This document shows, piece by piece, positions 38,282 through 46,150 of a stretch of DNA of 64,000 nucleotides (positions within the stretch are counted from its first letter, which is position 1; every line of letters starts with the position of its first letter). Made by a program: the position numbers and the translations under genes. The stretch is from Legionella maceachernii. GTDB lineage: Bacteria; Pseudomonadota; Gammaproteobacteria; Legionellales; Legionellaceae. Location: contig NZ_FUXJ01000015.1 of the NCBI RefSeq assembly GCF_900167045.1, positions 1 through 64,000 of the forward strand. The letters are read 5' to 3'. Under the pieces are notes generated by a model that was not told where the DNA came from, searched no databases, and worked only from the letters and a program-made list of their open reading frames with translations.

Positions 38282-39490
38282 TTAGTTGGGTTTTAAGCCC
38301 ACTTTAATCCAGCCTTCTTGACGTAAATCAAATTGCTTATAGGCATTTACCACATCAATTAACGGCATTTTTTGAGTTAATATTTTAGCTGGATTAATCA
38401 CTTTTGACTGAACTTGCTGCAGAAGAAAAGGAATATACGCTCGATGAGGACAATTACCCATGACTATTTTTACATTTTTATTCATCGCTTTTCCTATAGG
38501 AAATACCATAAAATCTTCCGCATACACTCCAATAATTGAAATCGTTCCACACTTTGCGACTAAATCCACACATTCACGTAATGCAAAACTTGGCGCATTG
38601 CCTGGAAGCCAGTTTTTTCCCTCATTGTTTGGTACAGGAACAAGTTCAGCAACTTCTTGCTGAAATGCGGTTTTGTGCTTATTAATACGTGTCAAAGGGC
38701 CTTCTGTTGGGTAATAAGAATCTATTCCTACTGCATCAATCACCACATCCGCAAATAATCCTTTTGTCAATTCCATGATCAACTTATAAGGATTTTCTTT
38801 AGTAAAATTAATGATCTCAGCGCCTTGTTTTTTGGCCATTTCCAAGCGAGAAGGAATTCCATCAATAGCAATAATTTTGGCAACGCCGCGCAAAAGGCAA
38901 CTAGCAATGACAAATTGACCTACCGGTCCGCAACCAAGCACAACGACAATATTACCTGGTTTCACCGAGGCAATATCCACTCCAAAATAAGCAGTGGGGA
39001 AAATATCGGATAAAAGAATCGCTTGATCATCGCTGATGCTTTCTTCGATTTTTACTAAGTTATGCTGTGCGAACGGAACTCTTACATATTCTGCCTGGCA
39101 ACCATGAAAGGGACCACTTGCTTTTGGGCCTCCATAGAACGCAGTTCCTGAGAACTGTCCATTGGGATTAGCGTGATTACATTGCGAAAACAGAGCATTA
39201 TGGCACATTTCACAGGTGCCACAAGCAATAGTAGAGGGAATAATGACGCGATCGCCTATAGTTAGATTCGTCACTTCCTTGCCAATTTCCGCAACCGTAC
39301 CAACCGCTTCATGGCCTAAAATTGTCCCCGGTTTCATGGGCCCGACGGTTCCTCTGACAAAATGTAAGTCAGTTCCGCAAATCGCACTCGTTGTAATTTT
39401 TACAATAGCATCCGTGTTATTTTCAATGGTGGGATCCTTAACTTCCTGTAAGCGAATATCACCTATATGATGAAATACTAAGGCTTTCAT
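38282..39490 (-). CDS. Zinc-dependent alcohol dehydrogenase (formaldehyde dehydrogenase-like MDR)
   Basis: This medium-chain dehydrogenase of 402 residues has catalytic zinc ligands in ICGTDLHFVRG and GHEAVG, the structural-zinc cysteines in CGTCEMCHNALFSQC, and the NAD-binding GCGPVGQF. The extended insert around TEGPLTRINKHKTAFQQEVAE is typical of the group that includes glutathione-independent formaldehyde dehydrogenase-like enzymes. The substrate is not determinable. It converges on the HAD-like gene. A good ribosome site AGGAGGAAACT lies before the start, so it is probably well translated. Confidence 0.88.
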   Translation of the reverse strand: MKALVFHHIGDIRLQEVKDPTIENNTDAIVKITTSAICGTDLHFVRGTVGPMKPGTILGHEAVGTVAEIGKEVTNLTIGDRVIIPSTIACGTCEMCHNALFSQCNHANPNGQFSGTAFYGGPKASGPFHGCQAEYVRVPFAQHNLVKIEESISDDQAILLSDIFPTAYFGVDIASVKPGNIVVVLGCGPVGQFVIASCLLRGVAKIIAIDGIPSRLEMAKKQGAEIINFTKENPYKLIMELTKGLFADVVIDAVGIDSYYPTEGPLTRINKHKTAFQQEVAELVPVPNNEGKNWLPGNAPSFALRECVDLVAKCGTISIIGVYAEDFMVFPIGKAMNKNVKIVMGNCPHRAYIPFLLQQVQSKVINPAKILTQKMPLIDVVNAYKQFDLRQEGWIKVGLKPN

Positions 39491-39649
39491 AGTTTCCTCC
39501 TGAAACCAGATCCTTTACTAATTTTAGCTAGAAAAAAACGATTGGGCGAATTTGACTATACCTTAGTTTGTCTTTTTTTAATATTTCTTAATCCGATGTT
39601 TTTTAATCTAATATAAATTTAATATAGGTTTAATTATTTAAATAAAACA

Positions 39650-40690
39650 ATGAATATTTCCCTTTATTCTTTAGAAGAGTGTGAAAAAATTGCTACAGAA
39701 TCTTCGTTGCGCTATGTCCAAGATTCTCTTCCTGGCATATTAAGAAAAAAATGCGGAAAAGGGTTTGCCTATTTCTATCCTGATGGTACTCAAGTTAGGA
39801 ATGAAAATGAATTAAAGCGAATCAAACAATTAGTCATTCCTCCTGCTTACAAGGAAGTGTGGATATGCCCCTTTGCAAATGGACATATTCAAGCCACTGG
39901 AAGGGACAGTAGAAATCGAAAACAATACCGCTATCACCCACTATGGCAAGAGGCCCGTCAAAGACAAAAATTTGACATGATGATTCATTTTGGCGCGAGT
40001 ATTTCATTAATACGTCATCATATTAATGAAATACTGAGTCAGCCGCCTTTACTTAGCAAAAATCAAATTATTTGCGCCATATTATACTTGCTTGATACCT
40101 GCTGTATTCGCATTGGAAATACAATTTATGCGCAAGAAAATAAAACCTATGGATTAACCACCTTGCGAAAAAAGCATCTTATAATACAAAAAAATCAAGC
40201 CGTTTTAGATTTTTACGGTAAAAATTCGAAAGTTTGGCACATTAATCTTAGGGATAAAAAAATCATTAGAATATTAAAAAAATGCGAAGAAATTCCTGGG
40301 TATGAATTATTTAAGTATCAAGATGAAAATGGGCTTAAGATCATTACCTCTCAAGATATCAATTTCTATTTAAAATGCTTAACAAATTATCCTTTTACGG
40401 CAAAAGATTTTAGAACTTGGATTGCAAGTCGTGAATTTTTTTGCCGTTTATTGGAATTTTCAAACACGAAACTCCGAGCGGATGTTTTTATACCTGTATT
40501 AAAAGAAGTCGCTAAACTCTTAGGACATACACCTAATGTCTGCCAAAAAAATTATATTCATCCTGAAATTATTAATTGGTACAAAGAAGGAAAATTAGAT
40601 AAATGGAAAAACAAGCATCAAAAAAAAATTAATTCGATGAGCAGGGATGAGCTTCTGCTGTATTGGCTGAAGAAAGTAGCGTGTGATTAG
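39650..40690 (+). CDS. DNA topoisomerase IB (poxvirus type)
   Basis: This enzyme relaxes supercoils through a 3'-phosphotyrosyl link. The 346-residue protein has the N-terminal beta domain (GFAYFYPDGTQVRNENELKRIKQLVIPPAYKEVWICPFANGHIQ, a conserved signature) and the catalytic domain: the arginine in CCIRIGN, DFRTWIASREFF, a histidine in LLGHTPNVCQKNYIHP and its nucleophilic tyrosine. These small topoisomerases are sporadic in bacteria. It is not tied to any neighbour. The start is weakly supported, with AAT-rich leader and no clear Shine-Dalgarno. Confidence 0.9.
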   Translation: MNISLYSLEECEKIATESSLRYVQDSLPGILRKKCGKGFAYFYPDGTQVRNENELKRIKQLVIPPAYKEVWICPFANGHIQATGRDSRNRKQYRYHPLWQEARQRQKFDMMIHFGASISLIRHHINEILSQPPLLSKNQIICAILYLLDTCCIRIGNTIYAQENKTYGLTTLRKKHLIIQKNQAVLDFYGKNSKVWHINLRDKKIIRILKKCEEIPGYELFKYQDENGLKIITSQDINFYLKCLTNYPFTAKDFRTWIASREFFCRLLEFSNTKLRADVFIPVLKEVAKLLGHTPNVCQKNYIHPEIINWYKEGKLDKWKNKHQKKINSMSRDELLLYWLKKVACD

Positions 40691-40740
40691 ACAAAGCAAC
40701 ATAGCCAACTTATCCCGAAGAATAGCAATGGAAGCCAACA

Positions 40741-41185
40741 ATGAATTCAAGTTTATCCATTACCTTACGCAGGCTAGAAGAATTCAACGAAATTTATAAG
40801 CCAGAAAATTGTAATCTCTCCCAAACTCTACAAATTTATCAACGAGTGACTCAATCAAAAGAAGAGTCAAGGCTTTTTGAAGAGAGAGGGGGGGGGTCTT
40901 TTTGGTAAATATGGACGTACCCGAACCAGTGAGCGATGTTTGCACGATCTTAGGGATAATATTAGGAGTAGCGACCCCAGTCATGTCAAAATTTACGGTG
41001 AACTCTCTTTATATTTCAGATTTACCCAACTTAAAAACTACGGCGAAGTTATAAGTAATACATTAACCCATATATCACTTTTACTTTATAAACATTTGAT
41101 TACGCTGGGCACCTATCTTCCGAGTGACTTTGATCAGATAGGACAAAATAAATTTTCTTGTATAATGCGATTGAAAATTGAGTAG
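40741..41185 (+). pseudogene. ORF split at a run of nine G (phase-variable or frameshifted)
   Basis: A plus-strand frame from the ATG at 40741 runs 51 codons (MNSSLSITLRRLEEFNEIYK ... ESRLFEER) and then into GGGGGGGGG at 40888-40896, after which it ends at a stop in seven codons. The frame shifted by one base after the G run continues open for 100 more codons (LFGKYGRTRTSERCLHDLRD ...) to 41185. With eight G instead of nine, one 147-residue protein results. The protein is not recognised, but its 5' part reads as a plausible helical N-terminus. It may be phase-variable, dead, or an assembly error at the homopolymer. Confidence 0.55.
41161..41166 (+). promoter_or_regulatory. Perfect -10 box upstream of the gene at 41215
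   Basis: TATAAT at 41161-41166 lies 48 bp before the ATG at 41215. No -35 box at the right distance is obvious. It sits inside the end of the preceding split ORF. Confidence 0.4.
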
Positions 41186-41214
41186 TTTAAATTTGTAAAT
41201 AATGGAGATAAGTG

Positions 41215-42360
41215 ATGACTTTACTTAGAAGTGATAATGGCCATGGTGGTAGTAGCGGTATCTTTGCAACAGCTGGTGAATTAGAAAAAGCAGGATTGGC
41301 TGTAGCCTTTAGTATAGACAATTTAAAATTTAAAGTTAATAAAACCAAGCCTGAATCATGGAAAACAGAGACACAAGGTTTAATAAAAAGTGTTCATACT
41401 GTACTAGCACAATATGACTCTAATCATGAAAAACACTCTCTAAGGATGTTAAATGCTGGAGGTATCTTGACGTTAAGTTCGGAAACGGGTCAGCCCTTGG
41501 CAATGGTTATGCTAAAAGAAAAAAATGGTTTAAACCTCGGTTTTGGTAAAGTAGAGTTAAAAGATATTAGTGAGGAATTAGTTGCTATACAAGATGAATT
41601 AGATAAGTCTCTACAGACTATATTACAAACTGTTTTGGATGAATCTGATACTAAAGAAGCTTTTCTTGAAACTTTAAAAACAATGCCTGTGCAACAATTT
41701 GCACAATTACAGTCGATTATAGATGATAAGGATCTTGTCATTGGTAATGTTCTTTCTAAAATACAATCAACAAAACCGCTACCATCTTCCTTTGGTCGGC
41801 CAGATCTCAACGGTTATGCTACACTAGCGGTCGAAAAGGCGGCAGAAAGAGAAATTGAGGAAGAAATAGTCATTGAAAATATTAGCTTGAAAGGAAGAAC
41901 TCATTGCGAAAAAGCCTTAAATCGTGCTGACACAACTATGTATGTTAGTGGGATTATAGGTAACGATGATCCGAAGAAATTTTCTGCGAAAGAATTTAAT
42001 GACGATATTGAATCAACTACATTTGTTGTTAATTGTACCATTAAAAAAGAAGAATTAAGTAGTTTAACACCTAAAAACTGCATAATTATTACACCAATGG
42101 CAGTCGAAATTACTAAAGATACGTCAAAAAACACACTCCAAACGGTAGTGAAAACGGCACAGGAAAAAGAAGGTCTAAACGTTCTTGGTGGGGGAAATCA
42201 ATTTGCAGTTCCATACTATTGTAAAGAAGTTTTCGGTGTAGATGCAAAAATAGTTGAGCACAAAATATCTCAAGTGACTAGAGACACAGTCTTCCAGCCA
42301 TCTGTACCTTCATTGGTTTCATCTACTGCGGATTTAAGCTCAACAAATACCTTTAAATAG
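41215..42360 (+). CDS. Unrecognised 381-residue protein with a Nudix-like segment
   Basis: From the ATG at 41215 (GGAGATAAGTG before it) the protein has no signal peptide. Around residues 200-222 GYATLAVEKAAEREIEEEIV resembles a Nudix box: the A-A-x-R-E-I-E-E-E core matches REUxEE, but the G-to-R spacing is not canonical and the expected G before the last residue is V, so enzyme activity is uncertain. The N-terminal 180 residues are unrecognised. The C-terminus is serine- and threonine-rich (SVPSLVSSTADLSSTNTFK), different from an acidic E-block. It is followed by a strong hairpin terminator. Confidence 0.45.
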   Translation: MTLLRSDNGHGGSSGIFATAGELEKAGLAVAFSIDNLKFKVNKTKPESWKTETQGLIKSVHTVLAQYDSNHEKHSLRMLNAGGILTLSSETGQPLAMVMLKEKNGLNLGFGKVELKDISEELVAIQDELDKSLQTILQTVLDESDTKEAFLETLKTMPVQQFAQLQSIIDDKDLVIGNVLSKIQSTKPLPSSFGRPDLNGYATLAVEKAAEREIEEEIVIENISLKGRTHCEKALNRADTTMYVSGIIGNDDPKKFSAKEFNDDIESTTFVVNCTIKKEELSSLTPKNCIIITPMAVEITKDTSKNTLQTVVKTAQEKEGLNVLGGGNQFAVPYYCKEVFGVDAKIVEHKISQVTRDTVFQPSVPSLVSSTADLSSTNTFK

Positions 42361-42375
42361 CCAAAAACTACGAAA

Positions 42376-42409
42376 AAACTCATTGTAATCGCTTGATTAT
42401 AATGAGTTT
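42376..42409 (+). terminator. Hairpin terminator after the 41215 gene
   Basis: AAACTCATT (42376-42384) pairs with AATGAGTTT (42401-42409), and TAATC (42386-42390) pairs with GATTA (42395-42399) across a 4-base loop. One G-T sits between the two helices, so the stem is 15 pairs with one G-U wobble. No long T-run follows, but the position 15 bp after the stop fits a terminator. Confidence 0.6.
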
Positions 42410-42648
42410 AATGGCTGTTCGCGGGATCTAGATGTTAATGCTCAGCATTAATATTAATTTTGACATCATTTTATACAAAAAACGAATTTTTTTATTTATG
42501 GTACCCGGAACACAAGGAGTAGAGAGGTTTTCATTGACCAGCACTGAAGATATAACGCAATTTCCTCATTTGATGCGGTAATCCCCCCGAAAAATAACTG
42601 GTGTCAAAAGTAGAATTTTCTCATAACCTATGCTGGAGGAGATTCTGC

Positions 42649-42915
42649 ATGAAACGATCAAAATATTCAGACAGCCAAATACTGTCGATACTAAAACAAT
42701 ATGAAAGCGGTACACCTGTTTCGGAGATTTGCCGAGAATACGTTATTAGCGCGGCACTATTTTATAAATGGCGTTCTAAATATGGCGGAATGGACGCATC
42801 AATGATGTCGCGTCTGAAAGAGCTAGAAGCAGAAAATAGTCGTCTTAAAAAGATGTACGCAGAGGAACGATTGAAAGCAGAAATTCTTAAAGAGGCCATT
42901 GAAAAAAAGTGGTAA
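42649..42915 (+). CDS. IS3-family transposase OrfA (DNA-binding, helix-turn-helix)
   Basis: The 88-residue protein has the IS407-group N-terminus (KRSKYSDSQILSILKQYESG, then a helix-turn-helix ISAALFYKWRSKYGGMD) and a leucine zipper (ELEAENSRLKKMYAEERLKAE). It starts after GGAGGAGA. The heptamer A-AAA-AAG at 42903-42909 just before its stop is the standard -1 slippery site, which places ribosomes in the orfB frame. The protein itself looks intact. Confidence 0.88.
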   Translation: MKRSKYSDSQILSILKQYESGTPVSEICREYVISAALFYKWRSKYGGMDASMMSRLKELEAENSRLKKMYAEERLKAEILKEAIEKKW

Positions 42916-43734
42916 CACCGTCGCGCCGACGTGAACTGGCGCAAAAGGCGGTGAAAGAGAAAGGAATTTCAATCCGTTTATCGTGTTCGCTCTTTAGCCT
43001 TAGTGAGACCTGTTATCGCTATCAGTCTAAATTAAGCGAGGAGAATGCACGGATAGCGGATTGGCTAGAACGCCTGACACAGAATCAGCGCAATTGGGGT
43101 TTTGGCTTATGTTTTTTATACTTACGGAATGTGAAAGGATTTATTTGGAATCACAAGCGCGTTTATCGTATTTATCGAGAGTTAGAACTCAATATGCGCA
43201 TCAAACCAAAGAAACGGTTGATTAGGGAAAAACCTGAAGCCTTAGTTGTGCCATGCTACCAACGAATGTTGGTCGATGGATTTTATGCACGCCCAATTAG
43301 AAGATGGCCGCGCTTACCGTTTATTCAATGTCATTGATGATTTCAATCGGGAAGGTCTTGCCATTGAGGTTGATTTTTCTTTGCCAGCAGAGCGGGTTGT
43401 ACGAGTCCTCAATCAAATCATTGAATGGCGAGGCAAGCCACAACAAATTCGTTGCGATAATGGTCCTGAATACATTTCTAAGCTACTTGGACAATGGGCT
43501 AATAAAAATCAAATACAGCTGGTTTTTATTCAGCCAGGTAATCCTCAACAGAATGCCTATATTGAACGCTACAATCGCACTGTTCGTTATGATTGGCTTA
43601 GCCAATATTTATTTAAATCTATTGCCGAGGTACAACACCATGCGACACAATGGTTATGGACGTACAACAATGAACGACCTAATACCGCTATTGGAGGAAT
43701 ACCTCCAAGGCAAAAACTGGCTCTAGTGGCCTAA
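42909..43734 (+). pseudogene. IS3-family transposase OrfB, broken by a frameshift
   Basis: This is the DDE integrase part. The frame starting at 42909 reads well to [12 protein letters not shown] near 43250, then goes out of frame. From there a second frame continues [17 protein letters not shown] ... [12 protein letters not shown] to 43734. The DDE residues are present in the two pieces: D in WSMDFM, D in RCDNGPEY, E in [13 protein letters not shown]. At the junction the observed ccatgct probably derives from ccacatgct, so two bases (a CA repeat unit) seem to be missing. The element is not autonomous. Confidence 0.75.
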
Positions 43735-43937
43735 TCCTCTACTTTTAACTTCGGTTAAAAATGGGCGGATTACCATGCAAGCTTATCCTAGCGACAATAG
43801 CGGAGATTACAACGCGTGGTTTGATTTTGGCATTAAAATCTTGATAGCAGGATTAGAACGACAGCTAGAGCTAAGCCAATCGAAGAAATAATAACTGCTT
43901 TCCCTTATGTACTAGTAACTTGACTATATCTACAGCT

Positions 43938-44168
43938 ATGGAACCTAACGAGATTATAGGTTCTACATCAAAGAAACGTCTTTGGACAGCATTTGAGAAG
44001 CTATCAAATTGTTCCAGAGATTTACCGAAATGGAGTTATAAAAGAAAAGCTAATAATATTCTTCGAACTTTGAGAACAATGGAACAGTATGGTTTGGTTA
44101 TATTAAAAGAAAACCCAAATAAAAAACATAGGGGGAGGGCGCCCTTAATGCCAAAAGCCCTTATATGA
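43938..44168 (+). CDS. Winged-helix regulator fragment (HVO_A0114-like)
   Basis: The 76-residue frame reads MEPNEIIGSTSKKRLWTAFE and then KANNILRTLRTMEQYGLVILKENP. This resembles the C-terminal wing-helix of HVO_A0114-family DNA-binding proteins, which in some genomes act as antitoxins paired with TumE-type toxins. A TTG at 43920 would add six residues. It lacks the usual N-terminal half, and the expected toxin gene is not next to it. It is most likely a leftover of a lost module beside the IS. Low confidence. Confidence 0.35.
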   Translation: MEPNEIIGSTSKKRLWTAFEKLSNCSRDLPKWSYKRKANNILRTLRTMEQYGLVILKENPNKKHRGRAPLMPKALI

Positions 44169-44302
44169 TGAATTTGAGGTTAAGTTTTCTATTCAGCAAG
44201 TTTATTAATCTAGTCCTTTAATTTTTTTTATTCATGGGAGTTATCGCAAAAATATAGGGGGCTAGGTTAATAAACCTGTTATCCTGTCTGGGCATTAAGA
44301 AC

Positions 44303-45967
44303 TCAATTTAATTCACTTAAAAGAGATTGTATAATTTCAGGGTCAATAGGTTTGGTGATAATTTTATTGATACCTGATTTTCTATAATTAGATAATGCTT
44401 GTTCTGAATAACCAGTCATAGCAAAGATAAACACTGGAGGGCGATTATTGGCAGCTTCCCACTTTCTGATACGCTGGCTTAACTCAATACCAGAACTATT
44501 AGGTAATCTGATATCGGTAATAATAATGTCAAAGTCTTCGCTCATCACTAATAGGAAAGCATCTTCTGCATTATTGACCGAATTGATTTTATAACCCATT
44601 TTTTTCACTGCTTGCTCTAAAAAGAATAAGATAACGGGGTTATCTTCCACTAATAATATACGCAGTACTTTTGACAAGGAATTTTTAGCATTCTTAGGAT
44701 TTAGTGGAGATAAAGTTGACTCTCTTTGTTTGCTACTTTGGGTGGATTTCGTATCACTATTTTTTTCTATGTTTTCTCTTTTCAGTGATAAATCAAAATA
44801 AAATGTCGACCCTTTATTAAATTCACTTTCAAATTGAATACGACTTCCTAATAACTTTGCATATTTTTCGGCGATTTGTAGACCCATGCCAAACCCTTCA
44901 TGGTGGATGTTGTTCGAAACATTAACCGAATGAAATCGTTCAAAAACCTTCTGATGACTTTCTTTTCTTATGCCAATTCCTGTGTCATGTATACTAAAAC
45001 GAAGTTGTACATTTTTTCTTTCTTTTTTTAATAATTTTATCTCTATCTCTACATACCCTTTGGCGGTAAATTTAATTGCATTTCCTAGCAAATTAAGCAA
45101 AATTCGATAGAGTTTATTTTGATCAGATATTATATAGGTAGGCATTTCGCTATCAATATTAATTTTTATATCAATATTTTTTAGTTTTGCTGCAGGAAGG
45201 ACGAGAGCCACCAGTGCGTTAATGCTTTTACTTAAATTAAAAGTCTCATATTGAATATCTACTTTCATACTATCTGCTGATCTTAGCTGTAGTATGTCGT
45301 TAAATAAAGCTAACAGCTGTTCTCCGCTTTCATAAAGTAATTGAGCATATTTTTTCTCGTTCTGGCCACAGATGGTTTGTTCTAAAAATTTAGCCATACC
45401 GATGATTCCTGATAAAGGAGTTCGAAGATCGTGACTCATACTATCAATGAATTCTGTTTTCATGCGATTTGCTTTTTCTGCTTTTTCTTTAGCGCTTTTT
45501 AAGTTAAGTGTCTTCTGCTTCAGCGGGGTGATATCTATTGTATTACCCACTACCCCCATAATTTCTCCTTTGTGATTATATATGGGATTTTTAATAGACA
45601 ATTGATTCACTTTTTTACCAGAAGGCAAAATATTTATCTCTTCATATAAGTGTTCAACTTTTTTTTCCATTACCATTAAATCATTAGAACGAAATTGATC
45701 TGCTATTTTTTTATCAAATAATTCATAATCGGTTTTTCCAACGACTTCTGAACTATTGGTTATAAAACCCATTTTTTTTAAAGTCTGGCAACCTCGTTTA
45801 TTGACTCCAAGCCATCTTCCTTTAGTGTCTTTCCAATAAATATCACCAGGTAAATTATCAATAAGATGTTTTAAATACTTATTTTCTATTTCTAATTGTA
45901 GAATAGCTTCCTTTAAGGAGGAGATTAAATTATTCTGTTCAGCTGATCTACTCATAGGATACTCCAT
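44303..45967 (-). CDS. Hybrid sensor histidine kinase with PAS and receiver domains
   Basis: The 554-residue protein has no membrane segment, so it senses a cytoplasmic signal. Domain order: N-terminal coiled coil (1-35); PAS (about 35-150, DNLPGDIYWKDTKGRWLGVNKRG); HisKA with the phospho-acceptor H179 in MSHDLRTPLSG; HATPase with N-box N296 (NLLGNAIKF), DTGIG at 328-332 and the GFGMGL box; linker rich in Ser and Asn; receiver at 435-554 with phospho-acceptor D485 in IIITDIRLPN. Relayed phosphate would need a separate histidine phosphotransfer protein, which is not nearby. It diverges from the S-adenosylhomocysteine-hydrolase-like gene. Confidence 0.9.
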   Translation of the reverse strand: MEYPMSRSAEQNNLISSLKEAILQLEIENKYLKHLIDNLPGDIYWKDTKGRWLGVNKRGCQTLKKMGFITNSSEVVGKTDYELFDKKIADQFRSNDLMVMEKKVEHLYEEINILPSGKKVNQLSIKNPIYNHKGEIMGVVGNTIDITPLKQKTLNLKSAKEKAEKANRMKTEFIDSMSHDLRTPLSGIIGMAKFLEQTICGQNEKKYAQLLYESGEQLLALFNDILQLRSADSMKVDIQYETFNLSKSINALVALVLPAAKLKNIDIKINIDSEMPTYIISDQNKLYRILLNLLGNAIKFTAKGYVEIEIKLLKKERKNVQLRFSIHDTGIGIRKESHQKVFERFHSVNVSNNIHHEGFGMGLQIAEKYAKLLGSRIQFESEFNKGSTFYFDLSLKRENIEKNSDTKSTQSSKQRESTLSPLNPKNAKNSLSKVLRILLVEDNPVILFFLEQAVKKMGYKINSVNNAEDAFLLVMSEDFDIIITDIRLPNSSGIELSQRIRKWEAANNRPPVFIFAMTGYSEQALSNYRKSGINKIITKPIDPEIIQSLLSELN

Positions 45968-46150
45968 GTAGGCAAAGCCGCAAGTTTAGATCAAAAGAAA
46001 CTGATAGGGAATAAGGATTACCGCATCAATAGCAGATTTGTTTGAAGAAAATGGAGTTTCTTATATTTCAATATAGAAACCTGGCCATTTGTAAAATTCA
46101 ACTCTTTTTTTTCCCTGCAGTTAAATGTAATTGGAAAAGGAAGATAAGTA

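Larger units (their letters stand above)
42577..43774 (+). mobile_element. IS3-family insertion sequence (IS407-like), 1198 bp
   Basis: Ends GGTAATCCCCCC (left) and GGGCGGATTACC (right) are imperfect inverted repeats. The 4-bp ATGC flanks both sides (42573-42576 and 43775-43778) as a target duplication, the size usual for the IS407 group. It carries orfA and orfB with a programmed frameshift signal. orfB is broken, so the copy cannot make its own transposase. Confidence 0.8.
42498..43891 (+). pseudogene. 63-residue ORF interrupted by the IS3-family element
   Basis: The frame from the ATG at 42498 (MVPGTQGVERFSLTSTEDIT ... QFPHLM) runs into the left end of the IS. Removing the IS (42577-43774) together with one copy of the 4-bp duplication joins it in frame to QAYPSDNSGDYNAWFDFGIK ... 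SQSKK and a stop at 43889-43891, giving 63 residues. A longer start at 42432 gives 85. The continuity across the junction supports both the IS limits and a real, now broken, gene. No family is recognised. Confidence 0.6.
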
